Positions 37,343-47,579 are shown, counted from the stretch's first letter. The stretch is DNA of 64,000 bases from Nocardia shimofusensis NBRC 100134 (GCF_001613125.1 NZ_BDBT01000009.1:124001-188000), one strand, 5' to 3'. Notes: a model not told the origin generated them from the sequence alone. Numbers and translations are program-made.

Positions 37343-38349
37343 GCGATGCCCCGTTCCCGGCGCAGCTCGGCGGCGATGCGGGCGCGATGCGCGGCGGCGG
37401 TGCCCCAGGCCGAGCGCAGCGCGGTGACCCTGGTCAGCCACAGCGACAGGTCGTATTCGGCGGTGTAGCCGATCGCGCCGTGCACCTGCAGCGCCGCGCG
37501 GGCGGCGGAGTAGGCGGCCTCGTCGCAGGCCACAGCCGCGGCGGAGACGTCGCGGGCGCGGGTCGGGTCGTCGAAGGTCAGCGCGGCCCGGTGCAGCAGC
37601 GGTTCGGCCAGGTCGAGGGCGATGAGGACGTCGGCCAGCTTCTGCTTGACCGCCTGGAACTCACCGATCGGCTTGCCGAACTGCTTGCGCTGCTTGGCGT
37701 ATTCGGTGGCGGCGTGCAGCAGGGCCCGGCCCGCGCCCCATTGCGCCGCCGCCGAGGCCAGGACACCGGCGTCGAAGGCGCGGGCCGCGGCCGTACGCAC
37801 CTGCTCGCCTTCGGCCACGATCTCGCCCGCCTCGACGGCGAACAACCGGCGGGCCGGGTCGATCGAGCGGATCGGGGCGCCCGGTGTACCCACCGAGAGG
37901 GTGTCGCCGGAGACGAGCAGGACCAGGTCGGCCTCGTCGGCGTCGACCGCGACGGCCCGGCCGCCCGGCTCGGCGAAGGCGATGGTGCCCAGTGTCGATC
38001 CGGCGGCGATGCCGGGCAGCCAGCGCTGCGCCGGTCCGGGATCGGAAAGCGCTTGCAGGAGCGCGGGAATGGCGGCGGCGCTCTCGGTGAGCGGGCCGGG
38101 CGCGGCGGCGCGGCCGAGTTCGACGAAGGCGACCACCAGGTCGATCGGCTCCGCGGCCGCGCCGTCGTGATCCTCGCCGATGGCCAGGCCGAGCACGCCC
38201 TGTTCGGCGAGCTGGCCGATCAAGGCGCGGCCGGGTGCGCGGTCACCGGACGACCACGCGCGCACCGCCGCGGGCGCGCGCCCGCTGTCGAGCAGTTTGC
38301 GCACGCTGCCTGCGAAGTCGAGCTGTTCGGGGCTGAGCGCGAACCTCAT
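37339..38349 (-). CDS. fadE32: Acyl-CoA dehydrogenase FadE32
   Basis: This protein (336 aa) is a smaller acyl-CoA dehydrogenase subunit: MRFALSPEQLDFAGSVRKLL, GVLGLAIGEDHDGAAAEPID, EYAKQRKQFGKPIGEFQAVK and VHGAIGYTAEYDLSLWLTRV. The middle beta domain is shortened and lacks the canonical SEPEAGSD block, typical of the partner subunit in alpha2beta2 steroid dehydrogenases. Four-base overlaps join it to fadE31 and fadE33, consistent with strict coupling of the three genes. Confidence 0.87.
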   Translation of the reverse strand: MRFALSPEQLDFAGSVRKLLDSGRAPAAVRAWSSGDRAPGRALIGQLAEQGVLGLAIGEDHDGAAAEPIDLVVAFVELGRAAAPGPLTESAAAIPALLQALSDPGPAQRWLPGIAAGSTLGTIAFAEPGGRAVAVDADEADLVLLVSGDTLSVGTPGAPIRSIDPARRLFAVEAGEIVAEGEQVRTAAARAFDAGVLASAAAQWGAGRALLHAATEYAKQRKQFGKPIGEFQAVKQKLADVLIALDLAEPLLHRAALTFDDPTRARDVSAAAVACDEAAYSAARAALQVHGAIGYTAEYDLSLWLTRVTALRSAWGTAAAHRARIAAELRRERGIA

Positions 38350-39488
38350 CGGCTGCTCCCTCTCGGTAGACCGAGCAGCCGCTCGGCGATGATATTGCGC
38401 TGGATCTCGTTGGTACCCGCGTAGATCGGGCCCGACAGCGAGAAGAGGTAACCGTCGGTCCAGGCGCTGGATTCCTCGGCCCGCGCGCCGAGCACGTCCA
38501 GTGCGGTCTCGTGCATGGCGATGTCGAGCTCGGACCAGAACACCTTGGTGATGGAGGATTCCGCGCCCAGCTTGCCGCCCTCGTTCAGGCGGGTGACGGT
38601 GCCCCAGGTGTGCAGGCGGTAGGCCTCGCTGCGGATCCAGGCGTCGACCACGGCATCGCGGGCAGCGGTGTCGGATTCGTCGGCGCGCTCGGCCCACAGG
38701 TCGATCAGCCTGCTCGCGGTCGCGGTGAACCGGCCGGGGCTGCGCAGCGAGAGGCCGCGCTCGTTGCTGGAGGTGCTCATCGCCACCCGCCAGCCCTCGC
38801 CGGGCGCGCCGATGACGTCGTGATCGGGGACGAACACCTCGTCGAGGAAGATCTCGGCGAAACCGGGCTCACCGTCGAGCTGGGGGATCGGCCGCACCGA
38901 CACGCCCTCGGCGGTGAGCGGGAACATCACGTAGGTCAGGCCCTTGTGGCGTTCGGCTTCCGGGTCGCTGCGGAACAAGCCGAAAGCCCAGTCCGCGAAC
39001 GTCGCTCGCGAACTCCAGGTCTTCTGCCCGCTGAGCAGCCAGCCGCCCTCGGTGCGCCGCGCGGTCGAGCGGATACCTGCCAGGTCGCTGCCCGCCTCCG
39101 GCTCCGACCAGGCCTGCGCCCAGATGTCGTCGCCACGGGCCATGCGCGGCATGATCCGGTCGAGTTGTTCTGGGGTGCCGTGCTCGAACAGCGTCGGCGC
39201 GAGCAGGAAGATGCCGTTCTGGCTCACCCGGGCGGGGGCCTGCGCGGCGTAGTACTCCTGCTCGAAGAGCACCCATTCCAGCAGGGACGCGTCGCGGCCG
39301 CCGTATTCGCGCGGCCAGGCCACCACCGAGAAACGCGCCTCGGCGAGCGTGTGCTCCCACCGGCGGTGCGCCTCGAAGCCCTCGGCGGTGTCCATCGAGG
39401 GCAGCGGCTGCGCGGGCTTGTGCGCGGCGAGGAATTCGCGGACCTCGCGCTGGAAGTCCTGTGCCGCCTGATCCAGTTCCAGGTCCAC
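38346..39488 (-). CDS. fadE31: Acyl-CoA dehydrogenase FadE31
   Basis: This 380-aa full acyl-CoA dehydrogenase shows DLELDQAAQDFQREVREFLA, AWPREYGGRDASLLEWVLFE, AWSEPEAGSDLAGIRSTARR, PGFAEIFLDEVFVPDHDV and IYAGTNEIQRNIIAERLLGL. GTG 39488 overlaps the preceding crotonase stop by one base. Family position and gene order identify FadE31, a KstR2-regulon member; its exact substrate in ring C/D breakdown is not firmly known. Confidence 0.87.
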   Translation of the reverse strand: MDLELDQAAQDFQREVREFLAAHKPAQPLPSMDTAEGFEAHRRWEHTLAEARFSVVAWPREYGGRDASLLEWVLFEQEYYAAQAPARVSQNGIFLLAPTLFEHGTPEQLDRIMPRMARGDDIWAQAWSEPEAGSDLAGIRSTARRTEGGWLLSGQKTWSSRATFADWAFGLFRSDPEAERHKGLTYVMFPLTAEGVSVRPIPQLDGEPGFAEIFLDEVFVPDHDVIGAPGEGWRVAMSTSSNERGLSLRSPGRFTATASRLIDLWAERADESDTAARDAVVDAWIRSEAYRLHTWGTVTRLNEGGKLGAESSITKVFWSELDIAMHETALDVLGARAEESSAWTDGYLFSLSGPIYAGTNEIQRNIIAERLLGLPRGSSR

Positions 39489-40413
39489 TACGCTTTCCCG
39501 TTCTGCTCTGCCGACGAGGCGCCCGCCTCGCTGGAAGCCGCGCCCGCGGAACTCGCCGAATCGCGCATGCTCCTGGCGTTCATGCCACCCAGCGAATCCG
39601 CGCCGACCTCGGCATTGTGCGCGTGCGCGAAGTGATGCAGGCCGAACACCGAGTCCATGCCCGCGCGCATGCCCATCAGATCCTCGGCCTGGTTGACCGC
39701 CTTCTTGGTCAGCGCCAGCCCGAAACGCGGCATGGCGGCGATCTTCTCGGCCAGCGCGAACGTCTCGGCCTCCAGCTCGGCGCGCGGCACCACCCGGTTC
39801 ACCATGCCCCACTCCTTGGCCGTCGCGGCGTCGAAGCGGTCACCGGTGTAGAGGAATTCCTTGGCCTGACGCGGGCCGAGCATCCACGGGTGGGCGAAGT
39901 ACTCCACGCCAGGAATGCCCATGCGCACCACCGGATCGGAGAAGAAGGCGTCCTCGGAGGCCACGATCAGGTCGCACACCCAGGCCAGCATGAGCCCGCC
40001 CGCGATGCACGCGCCCTGCACCATGGCGATGGTCGGCTTGGGAATCTCCCGCCACCGCCGGCACATGCCCAGGTAGACCTCGGACTCGCGAGCGAAACGC
40101 TGATCGCCGCCGACCTTGTCGACGTGGTCCCACCACAGCACGGCCTTGTTGTCGTAGCGCACGTGATGGTCGCGTCCGGGGGTGCCGATGTCGTGGCCCG
40201 CGCTGAAATGCTTGCCGTTGCCCGCCAGCACGATCACCCCGACCTCGTCGTCCTCGACCGCGCGCACGAAGGCCGCGTCCAGGGCGTAGGTCATCACCGA
40301 GTTCTGCGCGTTGCGGTAGTCGGGTCGGTTCATCGTGATGACGGCGACGCGGCCGCGCCGCTCGTAGGTGACTACCTCACCTTCGTCGGGCACCCCGGCG
40401 GGTTGGTCTGACA

Positions 40414-40414
<1 letters not shown>
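39488..40414 (-). CDS. Enoyl-CoA hydratase/isomerase in the fadD3 operon
   Basis: This 308-aa crotonase-fold protein has the oxyanion-forming segments LAGNGKHFSAGHDIGTPGRD and VQGACIAGGLMLAWVCDLIV and a conserved Glu-free position at FSDPVVRMGIPGVEYFAHPW. A Ser/Ala-rich tail of about 25 residues (SASSAGAASSEAGASSAEQ) extends the C-terminus. It lies between fadD3 and fadE31 with one-base overlaps on both sides, a position with no crotonase in M. tuberculosis. A role in ring C/D or HIP side-chain beta-oxidation is likely from context. ATG 40414 overlaps the fadD3 stop. Confidence 0.85.
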
Positions 40415-41985
<1,571 letters not shown>

Positions 41986-42044
41986 GGATTTCCTCACCGT
42001 CGGTGCGCGTGCCGGTCGGAGCCGACTCGAGCAGCGCTCTACAA

Positions 42045-42058
42045 AGCAAGTGCTTGGT
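42045..42058. promoter_or_regulatory. KstR2 operator between fadD3 and fadE30
   Basis: AGCAAGTGCTTGGT matches the KstR2 consensus A-N-CAAG-N2-CTTG-N-T at every fixed position. It sits between divergent fadD3 and fadE30. TAGGTT (42058-42063), overlapping its end, could be the fadE30 -10 element, implying a very short leader. Confidence 0.9.
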
Positions 42059-42074
42059 AGGTTATCCTACCGAC

Positions 42075-43316
42075 GTGGTTGCGATCCAGACCTCAGAATC
42101 CAGTACCGCTGCGCAGGACGCGCGGTTTTGCGCGGAAGTGCGCGCATGGCTGGCGGACAATCTCGACGGAGAATTCCGTGACCTGCGCGGACTCGGCGGC
42201 CCAGGCCGCGAACACGAGGCCTTCGACGAACGGCTCGCGTGGGACCGGCACCTGGCCGCGGCGGGGTGGACCTGCCTGGGCTGGCCGGAGGAATACGGCG
42301 GGCGCGCCGCCAGCGTGCGCCAGCAGGTGATCTTCCACGAGGAGTACGCCAAGGCGAACGCGCCCGCGCGGGTCTCGCACGTGGGCGAGGAACTGCTCGG
42401 CCCCACCCTGCTCGCCTTCGGCACCGAAGAGCAGAAGCGCCGATTCCTGCCCGGCATCCGCAATGTCACCGAACTGTGGTGCCAGGGCTACTCCGAGCCC
42501 GGCGCGGGTTCGGACCTGGCCGCCATCACCACCGCCGCCCATCTCGACGGCGACCAGTGGTCGATCAACGGCCAGAAGATCTGGACCTCGCTTGCCCATG
42601 TCGCCGACTGGTGTTTCGTGGTCGCCCGCACCGAGAAGGGCTCCGCCAGGCACAAGGGCCTGTCGTACCTGCTGGTGCCGATGAACCAGCCCGGCATCGA
42701 GGTCCGCCCGATCATCCAGCTCACCGGCACGTCGGAATTCAACGAGGTGTTCTTCGACGACGCGCGTACCGATGCCGATCTCGTCGTCGGCGAACCGGGC
42801 GACGGCTGGCGGGTGGCGATGGGCACCCTCGCCGTCGAACGCGGCATCTCGACCCTGGGCCAGCAGATCCGGTTCGCCCGGGAACTGGCCGATGTCGAGG
42901 ACTTGGCCAAGCGCACCGGCGCGGTCGAGGACCCGCTGCTGGCCGATCGCATCGACCGGGCCTGGGTGGGCCTGCGGGTGCTGCGCGCGCATGCCCTGCG
43001 CACGATGGCCGGGCACGGCATCGACGAATCCGGGCAGGCCTCGGTGGCGAAGTTGTTGTGGGCCAACTGGCATCGCGGGCTCGGCGAGCTGGCGATGGCG
43101 GTGCGCGGCGCGGAAGGTTTGGTCGCGGGTGCGGCCGGCTCGACGTCGGCTGCCGCGGGCTCCGGCGCCGCCGCGGCGAGTGCCGACGATCTCGACGAAT
43201 GGCAGCGGCTGTATCTGTTCACCCGCGCCGACACGATCTACGGAGGTTCGAACGAAGTGCAGCGCAACATCATCTCCGAGCGGGTGCTCGGTCTGCCGAG
43301 GGAGGCCCGTCCGTGA
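42075..43316 (+). CDS. fadE30: Acyl-CoA dehydrogenase FadE30 (HIP-CoA dehydrogenase)
   Basis: This 413-aa acyl-CoA dehydrogenase carries GWPEEYGGRAASVRQQVIFH, GYSEPGAGSDLAAITTAAHL, NGQKIWTSLAHVADWCFVVA and GGSNEVQRNIISERVLGLP. FadE30 (Rv3560c) dehydrogenates HIP-CoA or its 5-hydroxy form at the start of ring C/D breakdown. About residues 350-373 hold an Ala/Gly/Ser-rich low-complexity insert (AGAAGSTSAAAGSGAAAASA) before the C-terminal helix. The GTG at 42075 has no ribosome site and lies 12 bases after a possible -10 box, suggesting a leaderless mRNA. It overlaps ipdF by four bases. Confidence 0.92.
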   Translation: MVAIQTSESSTAAQDARFCAEVRAWLADNLDGEFRDLRGLGGPGREHEAFDERLAWDRHLAAAGWTCLGWPEEYGGRAASVRQQVIFHEEYAKANAPARVSHVGEELLGPTLLAFGTEEQKRRFLPGIRNVTELWCQGYSEPGAGSDLAAITTAAHLDGDQWSINGQKIWTSLAHVADWCFVVARTEKGSARHKGLSYLLVPMNQPGIEVRPIIQLTGTSEFNEVFFDDARTDADLVVGEPGDGWRVAMGTLAVERGISTLGQQIRFARELADVEDLAKRTGAVEDPLLADRIDRAWVGLRVLRAHALRTMAGHGIDESGQASVAKLLWANWHRGLGELAMAVRGAEGLVAGAAGSTSAAAGSGAAAASADDLDEWQRLYLFTRADTIYGGSNEVQRNIISERVLGLPREARP

Positions 43317-44131
43317 GTGAGAGCACGCAGAATTCGGGCGGCCCGTTGTCGGTGGCGCCGCAGCCGGTGGCCGGTCACGGCCTGCTGACCGGACGGGTCG
43401 CGGTCATCACCGCGGCCGCGGGCACCGGTATCGGCTCGGCCACCGCACGGCGACTGCTGTCCGAGGGCGCCGACGTGGTGATCTCCGACTGGCACGAGCG
43501 CCGCCTCGGCGAGACCGAGATCGAGCTGAAAGGCGAGTTCCCCGAACGCCGGATCGCCGCGATCGTCTGCGATGTGCAGAGCACCGCGCAGGTGAACGAC
43601 CTCGTCAGCGGCGCGTCAGCGGCGCTCGGTCGCATCGACATCATGGTCAACAACGCCGGTCTCGGCGGCGAGACGCCGGTGGCCGACATGACCGACGAAC
43701 AGTGGGATCGCGTCCTCGACATCACCCTCAACGGCACCTTCCGCTGCACCAGGGCCGTGCTGAACTACTTCCGCTCGGCCGGCCACGGCGGCGTGATCGT
43801 CAACAACGCCAGCGTGCTGGGCTGGCGTGCGCAGTACGGGCAGGCGCACTACGCGGCGGCCAAGGCGGGTGTCATGGCGCTGACCCGGTGCAGCGCGATC
43901 GAGGCCGCCGAATTCGGCGTGCGGATCAACGCGGTCGCGCCGAGCATCGCCCGGCATGCCTTCCTGGACAAGGTCTCCTCCACCGAACTGCTCGACCGGC
44001 TCTCCGAGGGTGAGGCGTTCGGCCGCGCCGCCGAGCCGTGGGAAGTGGCCGCGACCATCGCGATGTTGGCCAGCGACTACACCACCTACCTCACCGGTGA
44101 GGTCGTCTCGATCAGCAGTCAGCGGGCCTGA
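43313..44131 (+). CDS. ipdF: Short-chain dehydrogenase IpdF (Rv3559c-like)
   Basis: This 272-aa short-chain dehydrogenase has the cofactor motif VAVITAAAGTGIGSATARRL near residues 30-49, NNAGLGGETPVAD, and the active site NNASVLGWRAQYGQAHYAAA with Ser/Tyr/Lys (YAAAK). It matches Rv3559c in position after fadE30. I recall IpdF as the dehydrogenase oxidising the 5-hydroxyl of 5-OH-HIP-CoA. The N-terminal 25 residues are a Ser/Pro-rich extension. GTG 43313 overlaps fadE30 (GTGA) and follows GGGAGG. Confidence 0.85.
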   Translation: MSESTQNSGGPLSVAPQPVAGHGLLTGRVAVITAAAGTGIGSATARRLLSEGADVVISDWHERRLGETEIELKGEFPERRIAAIVCDVQSTAQVNDLVSGASAALGRIDIMVNNAGLGGETPVADMTDEQWDRVLDITLNGTFRCTRAVLNYFRSAGHGGVIVNNASVLGWRAQYGQAHYAAAKAGVMALTRCSAIEAAEFGVRINAVAPSIARHAFLDKVSSTELLDRLSEGEAFGRAAEPWEVAATIAMLASDYTTYLTGEVVSISSQRA

Positions 44132-44152
44132 ACGCCGAGTCGAGGTCGCCAA

Positions 44153-44172
44153 GCACCCTTCCGTCTGGGTGC
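44153..44172 (+). terminator. Hairpin after ipdF
   Basis: GCACCC (44153-44158) and GGGTGC (44167-44172) pair over an eight-base loop, 21 bases after the ipdF stop. It probably ends the fadE30-ipdF transcript, ahead of the inserted WXG100 cluster. Confidence 0.55.
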
Positions 44173-44349
44173 CTGAGCATTGAAAGACGGGAAAGCGCTG
44201 GGCCGGGGCGAGCCGTGACGCGCAGAGCGCTGCTCGGCCCCCGCCGACGCGCCCCTGTCCCCAGCCGATAACGCATGCGCGCCTCGATTGGCTTCTGCGA
44301 GTTGCTACACGCAGTGACGGCACCGACGAATCCGCGCTAAAGTTCGTTC

Positions 44350-44688
44350 ATGAGTGTTGGGGGGATGCCAACTTCGGGTCAAGACCTCTCGGTCGTGCCC
44401 GAGAAGGTGCGTGAGGTAGGCGCGTACGTCTACGAATTGTCCGAGGCGTTGCGAACGGCGCTGGATTCCGCTGCAAGGGAAGTCGATTCGCTGGTCGACG
44501 GTACTTGGACCGGTGACGCGGCGAACGAGTTCTCAGAGGGCTGGAGGGATGTCCGCGACGGCGGTGCCCAGATCATGACCGCTCTGACCGAGATGGCGGA
44601 GAGGCTCGGTGTCACCGCCGATTCCTATCGTGCTCGCGACGAGAGTAACGCTTCGAGTCTGGACGTTTCGAGTTTGGATTTGCCGTGA
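44350..44688 (+). CDS. WXG100-family protein
   Basis: This 112-aa protein has a WXG100 helical hairpin: VVPEKVREVGAYVYELSEAL, then VDGTWTGDAANEFSEGWRDV with the WTG turn, then a second helix ALTEMAERLGVTADSYRARD. WXG100 proteins are small substrates or chaperones of type VII secretion. The C-terminal tail is Ser/Asp-rich. The first gene of a four-gene cluster, it overlaps the next by four bases. The ribosome site is weak. Confidence 0.87.
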   Translation: MSVGGMPTSGQDLSVVPEKVREVGAYVYELSEALRTALDSAAREVDSLVDGTWTGDAANEFSEGWRDVRDGGAQIMTALTEMAERLGVTADSYRARDESNASSLDVSSLDLP

Positions 44689-44984
44689 GTTCACAATTTT
44701 CGGTGGATCTAGACCACCTCGATGAGATCGTGGCGCGCTTGTCGGGACTGGCAGGCTATATCGGTGACCACCTCGATGAGATCGACGACAGGGTCGCTAC
44801 CTTGACTGGCACCGGCTGGGAAGGCGTCGCTGCACAGGCGTATGCCGACGCCCACTCGCAATGGGCTGTCGGCGCACGGGAGTTCGTGGAAGGCGTCCGC
44901 GATATGAGCGATGCCGCCAGGGTGGCGCACGCACGGTACACGCGGGCTGTCGAGACCAACTACAAGATGTTCAACGGGGGATAA
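44685..44984 (+). CDS. WXG100-family protein (second of pair)
   Basis: This 99-aa protein has a helical hairpin with GWEGVAAQAYADAHSQWAVG as the WXG turn, flanked by helices VDLDHLDEIVARLSGLAGYI and MSDAARVAHARYTRAVETNY. Two adjacent WXG100 genes before a large effector is a standard type VII secretion layout, where the small pair acts as targeting partner. GTG 44685 overlaps the previous gene by four bases. Six bases separate it from the effector gene. Confidence 0.87.
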   Translation: MSSQFSVDLDHLDEIVARLSGLAGYIGDHLDEIDDRVATLTGTGWEGVAAQAYADAHSQWAVGAREFVEGVRDMSDAARVAHARYTRAVETNYKMFNGG

Positions 44985-44989
44985 GCGCT

Positions 44990-46306
44990 GTGGGCGTACT
45001 GGTCATCGACTGGCAGACCTACTACGAAGCCGCCAAGAAATGTCACGACCTCGCCGCCGACCTCCGTACCGCCGACAAACCGGTCCACGATGCCATCAAA
45101 GGTGAATGTGCGGGCATGGCGGGTGACACGGCGGGGTGTGAGAACTGGGCGGCAGCATACGACAGTGCGGCTTTACAGACGATGCAGACCTGCACGAATC
45201 TGGCCGACGCGCTCACCAACTTCGGCAATATGCTCTACGCCGCAGGATACAACTGGGCGCTGAGCAACAAATCCGATCCGATGCCCGACCGACCCGCCGT
45301 GTCGGCGATGTCGGAGCATAGAGTGTCGATCCCGAGTTCTAAAGGCAGCGACGGCGATGGCGTCATCGAAGGCAATGGCAGCCTCCCCGGCTTCTACGAC
45401 GCATTGGTCGGCGAGATCCAGAAAGAATTCGGGAGCAATCTCCCCAACGGGAATAAAGACAAACTTGCCGTCGCCGCATCAACGTGGAAGACGTTCGCCG
45501 AACACTCCGCCATCACCGGCGCAGCTGCCCGAATTGCGGAAATCAGCGGCCTTTTCGACGATATCCAGGACAAGAAGGGCGGTCTCGAAGCCCTCCTCGG
45601 ACACCTCACCACACTGAAGGGCGGCGCCACCCAACTCGCATCCGCGTCCATCAATCTCGCCGCGCCGGTCGGGGACTACAGCAATGCCACCGCCGAGGTA
45701 CGGGAGAAGTTCAAATCAGCGGTCACAAACGCTCTGATCGCGGCCGGGACAACAGTTCTTATCGGTGTAGCAGCCTCCTGGATCACCGCTGCCCTCAGCA
45801 ATGTCGCCGCCGGGGTGGGCGTCGTGGCCATTGCTGGCAACACCGCGAGAGTGCTCAAGAGCGCCTATGACGTCAGCAAGCTCTACCGAATAATCGGTGC
45901 TGCCGCGGCAACAGCGGGCACCGCCGCCTTCGTGGTCACCGCCTTCGACGAGATGCCGGATCTCACCGGCATCGCTGCCGAACTCGCCGCTATCGTCGTC
46001 ATGAAGGTGTATCTGGATGCCGATGACGCAGAGGACATCAACTCGACAAGTCCGAGCGGAGCATTCACGAATGCGTCGCTGACGACCAAAGTCAACAAGA
46101 TCGCGAACTATTATGGCGTTCCCGCGCAGGAAGTGAGGGACGCGATCCACAAAATCAAGGCGCAAGGGGCGTGGCGCGGCGATGGTGCCAACAAGAATCC
46201 GGATGTCGTCGTCGACTTGGATACCGGCGAGGTGTATGTGAAGCTGCCCGGCGGTGAAGTGTCCGAAGACAGCCTCGGAAACATACTCGACGAGTTGGAA
46301 GATTGA
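44990..46306 (+). CDS. Putative type VII secreted toxin with variable C-terminal domain
   Basis: This 438-aa protein has an N-terminal helical bundle (about residues 1-95, WQTYYEAAKKCHDLAADLRT, ENWAAAYDS), a central region, hydrophobic helices near 250-325 (AAGTTVLIGVAASWITAALS and IIGAAAATAGTAAFVVTAFD) and a distinct C-terminal domain (about 360-438): LTTKVNKIANYYGVPAQEVR, then NPDVVVDLDTGEVYVKLPGG. The last part looks like a polymorphic toxin tip; I cannot name its fold or activity. GTG 44990 follows GGGGG. One base after its stop begins a probable immunity gene. Base composition is less GC-rich than in the flanking sterol genes. Confidence 0.72.
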   Translation: MGVLVIDWQTYYEAAKKCHDLAADLRTADKPVHDAIKGECAGMAGDTAGCENWAAAYDSAALQTMQTCTNLADALTNFGNMLYAAGYNWALSNKSDPMPDRPAVSAMSEHRVSIPSSKGSDGDGVIEGNGSLPGFYDALVGEIQKEFGSNLPNGNKDKLAVAASTWKTFAEHSAITGAAARIAEISGLFDDIQDKKGGLEALLGHLTTLKGGATQLASASINLAAPVGDYSNATAEVREKFKSAVTNALIAAGTTVLIGVAASWITAALSNVAAGVGVVAIAGNTARVLKSAYDVSKLYRIIGAAAATAGTAAFVVTAFDEMPDLTGIAAELAAIVVMKVYLDADDAEDINSTSPSGAFTNASLTTKVNKIANYYGVPAQEVRDAIHKIKAQGAWRGDGANKNPDVVVDLDTGEVYVKLPGGEVSEDSLGNILDELED

Positions 46307-46307
46307 C

Positions 46308-46823
46308 GTGAACAAGTCGCGCTCGGAGATCGAAGAGTACGAAGACAGGTGGATTCTGCGGCCTATGCGTGGCGCCCGTGTCATACGTACGCTCTGGCAT
46401 CCAGAACATGTTGAATTCGAGACGGATACACCGTTTCGGATCGTCGTCGGGTACGGGGCCGAGATGGCGCGCGGTTCTATAGCGGAGGAGGCGCCGTCGC
46501 GTCATGCGATCGGCCATTGGGCGAGGGATGAAGTCGAGCAGATGGTCTCGGCGACGATTCTGTCGCCAGTGTTCTTCAAATCTGGAAGCCTGCGTATCGC
46601 TTTCAGGAACGGATGGGCACTATTCGTTTCCGGTCGGCATCCTGAAGTGTCGGCCGCCGTAATCTTCCGCGACATTCCGATGTGGAACCGCTCCGGCCTG
46701 GTCGACAGTGGTGAGTTCTCCGTGGTTGCGGTCGATCGGTGGACCGGACGGAGGATCGACGCTCCACCCTGGCCGCCACGACCTTCGGATATCGACACAG
46801 ACTCCGACGACATCAACGGCTGA
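46308..46823 (+). CDS. Probable immunity protein for the upstream toxin
   Basis: This 171-aa soluble protein has no signal and no membrane segment: GARVIRTLWHPEHVEFETDT, FRIVVGYGAEMARGSIAEEA, SGSLRIAFRNGWALFVSGRH and an acidic end DIDTDSDDING. The beta-rich pattern with GxLxIxFxxGxxLxV recalls DUF6188-type immunity proteins, a weak resemblance. The start (GTG 46308) is one base after the toxin stop, the usual spacing of toxin-immunity pairs. The function is inference from position. Confidence 0.68.
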   Translation: MNKSRSEIEEYEDRWILRPMRGARVIRTLWHPEHVEFETDTPFRIVVGYGAEMARGSIAEEAPSRHAIGHWARDEVEQMVSATILSPVFFKSGSLRIAFRNGWALFVSGRHPEVSAAVIFRDIPMWNRSGLVDSGEFSVVAVDRWTGRRIDAPPWPPRPSDIDTDSDDING

Positions 46824-46885
46824 GCGTGCCGGCGACGGGCGGCGTCGGACCGAACTGCTAGGAAGCGGTTCGGCCGCCATCTAGC

Positions 46886-46903
46886 ACCAAGCAAATGCTT
46901 GGT
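46886..46903. promoter_or_regulatory. KstR2-type operator upstream of kstR2
   Basis: ACCAAGCA (46886-46893) and TGCTTGGT (46896-46903) are perfect inverted repeats around AA, ending seven bases before the kstR2 ATG. The inner 14 bases fit A-N-CAAG-N2-CTTG-N-T with one mismatch. Autoregulation of kstR2 is expected. Confidence 0.82.
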
Positions 46904-46909
46904 TGTACT

Positions 46910-47533
46910 ATGGCCAACGTGACCGCACCAGACGCCTCGAAATCAGCACGGCGCAACGAACTGCTCGGCCTGGCCGCCGAGCTGTTCGCCGAACGGGGCC
47001 TGCGTGCGACGACGGTGCGCGATATCGCCGACTCCGCGGGCATCCTGTCCGGCAGTCTCTACCACCACTTCGATTCCAAGGAGTCGATGGTCGACGAGAT
47101 CCTGCGCGGCTTCCTCGACGATCTGTTCGGCCGCTACCGCGAGATCGTCGCCGCGGGCCTGAGCTCGCGCGACACCCTGGAAGCCCTGGTGCTCGCCTCC
47201 TACGAATCCTTCGACCGCCACCACGCGGCCGTGGCCATCTACCAGGCCGAGGCCAAGCGCCTGCGCGACGCCGAACGATTCGCCTACATCGACGAATACA
47301 ACCGCGAGTTCCGCGAGCTATGGCACCAGGTGCTCACCAACGGCGTCGCGGATGGCAGCTTCCGCCCCGAACTGGACGTGGAACTGGCCTACCGCTTCCT
47401 GCGCGACACCGTGTGGGTGGCGGTGCGCTGGTACCGCCCCGGCGGACCGATCACCGTCGAGACCCTCGCCAAGCAATACCTCACCATCGTGCTCGACGGA
47501 CTCACCGTGCCCGAGCGCACCGACCAGGCGTAG
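46910..47533 (+). CDS. kstR2: TetR-family repressor of ring C/D catabolism KstR2
   Basis: This protein (207 aa) has RRNELLGLAAELFAERGLRA and TTVRDIADSAGILSGSLYHH followed by FDSKESMVDEILRGFLD, and a C-terminal YRFLRDTVWVAVRWYRPGGP. These match my recollection of KstR2 (Rv3557c) very closely. KstR2 represses fadD3, fadE30-33, ipdF, echA20, ipdABC and fadA6 genes and is released by HIP-CoA. The ATG at 46910 was chosen because the in-frame ATG 46895 lies inside the operator. It is followed by fadA6 as in Rv3557c-Rv3556c. Confidence 0.94.
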   Translation: MANVTAPDASKSARRNELLGLAAELFAERGLRATTVRDIADSAGILSGSLYHHFDSKESMVDEILRGFLDDLFGRYREIVAAGLSSRDTLEALVLASYESFDRHHAAVAIYQAEAKRLRDAERFAYIDEYNREFRELWHQVLTNGVADGSFRPELDVELAYRFLRDTVWVAVRWYRPGGPITVETLAKQYLTIVLDGLTVPERTDQA

Positions 47534-47579
47534 CGCCTCCCCGCGCAATCACACCGCCGCGTCACCACTAGGAGTTCAG

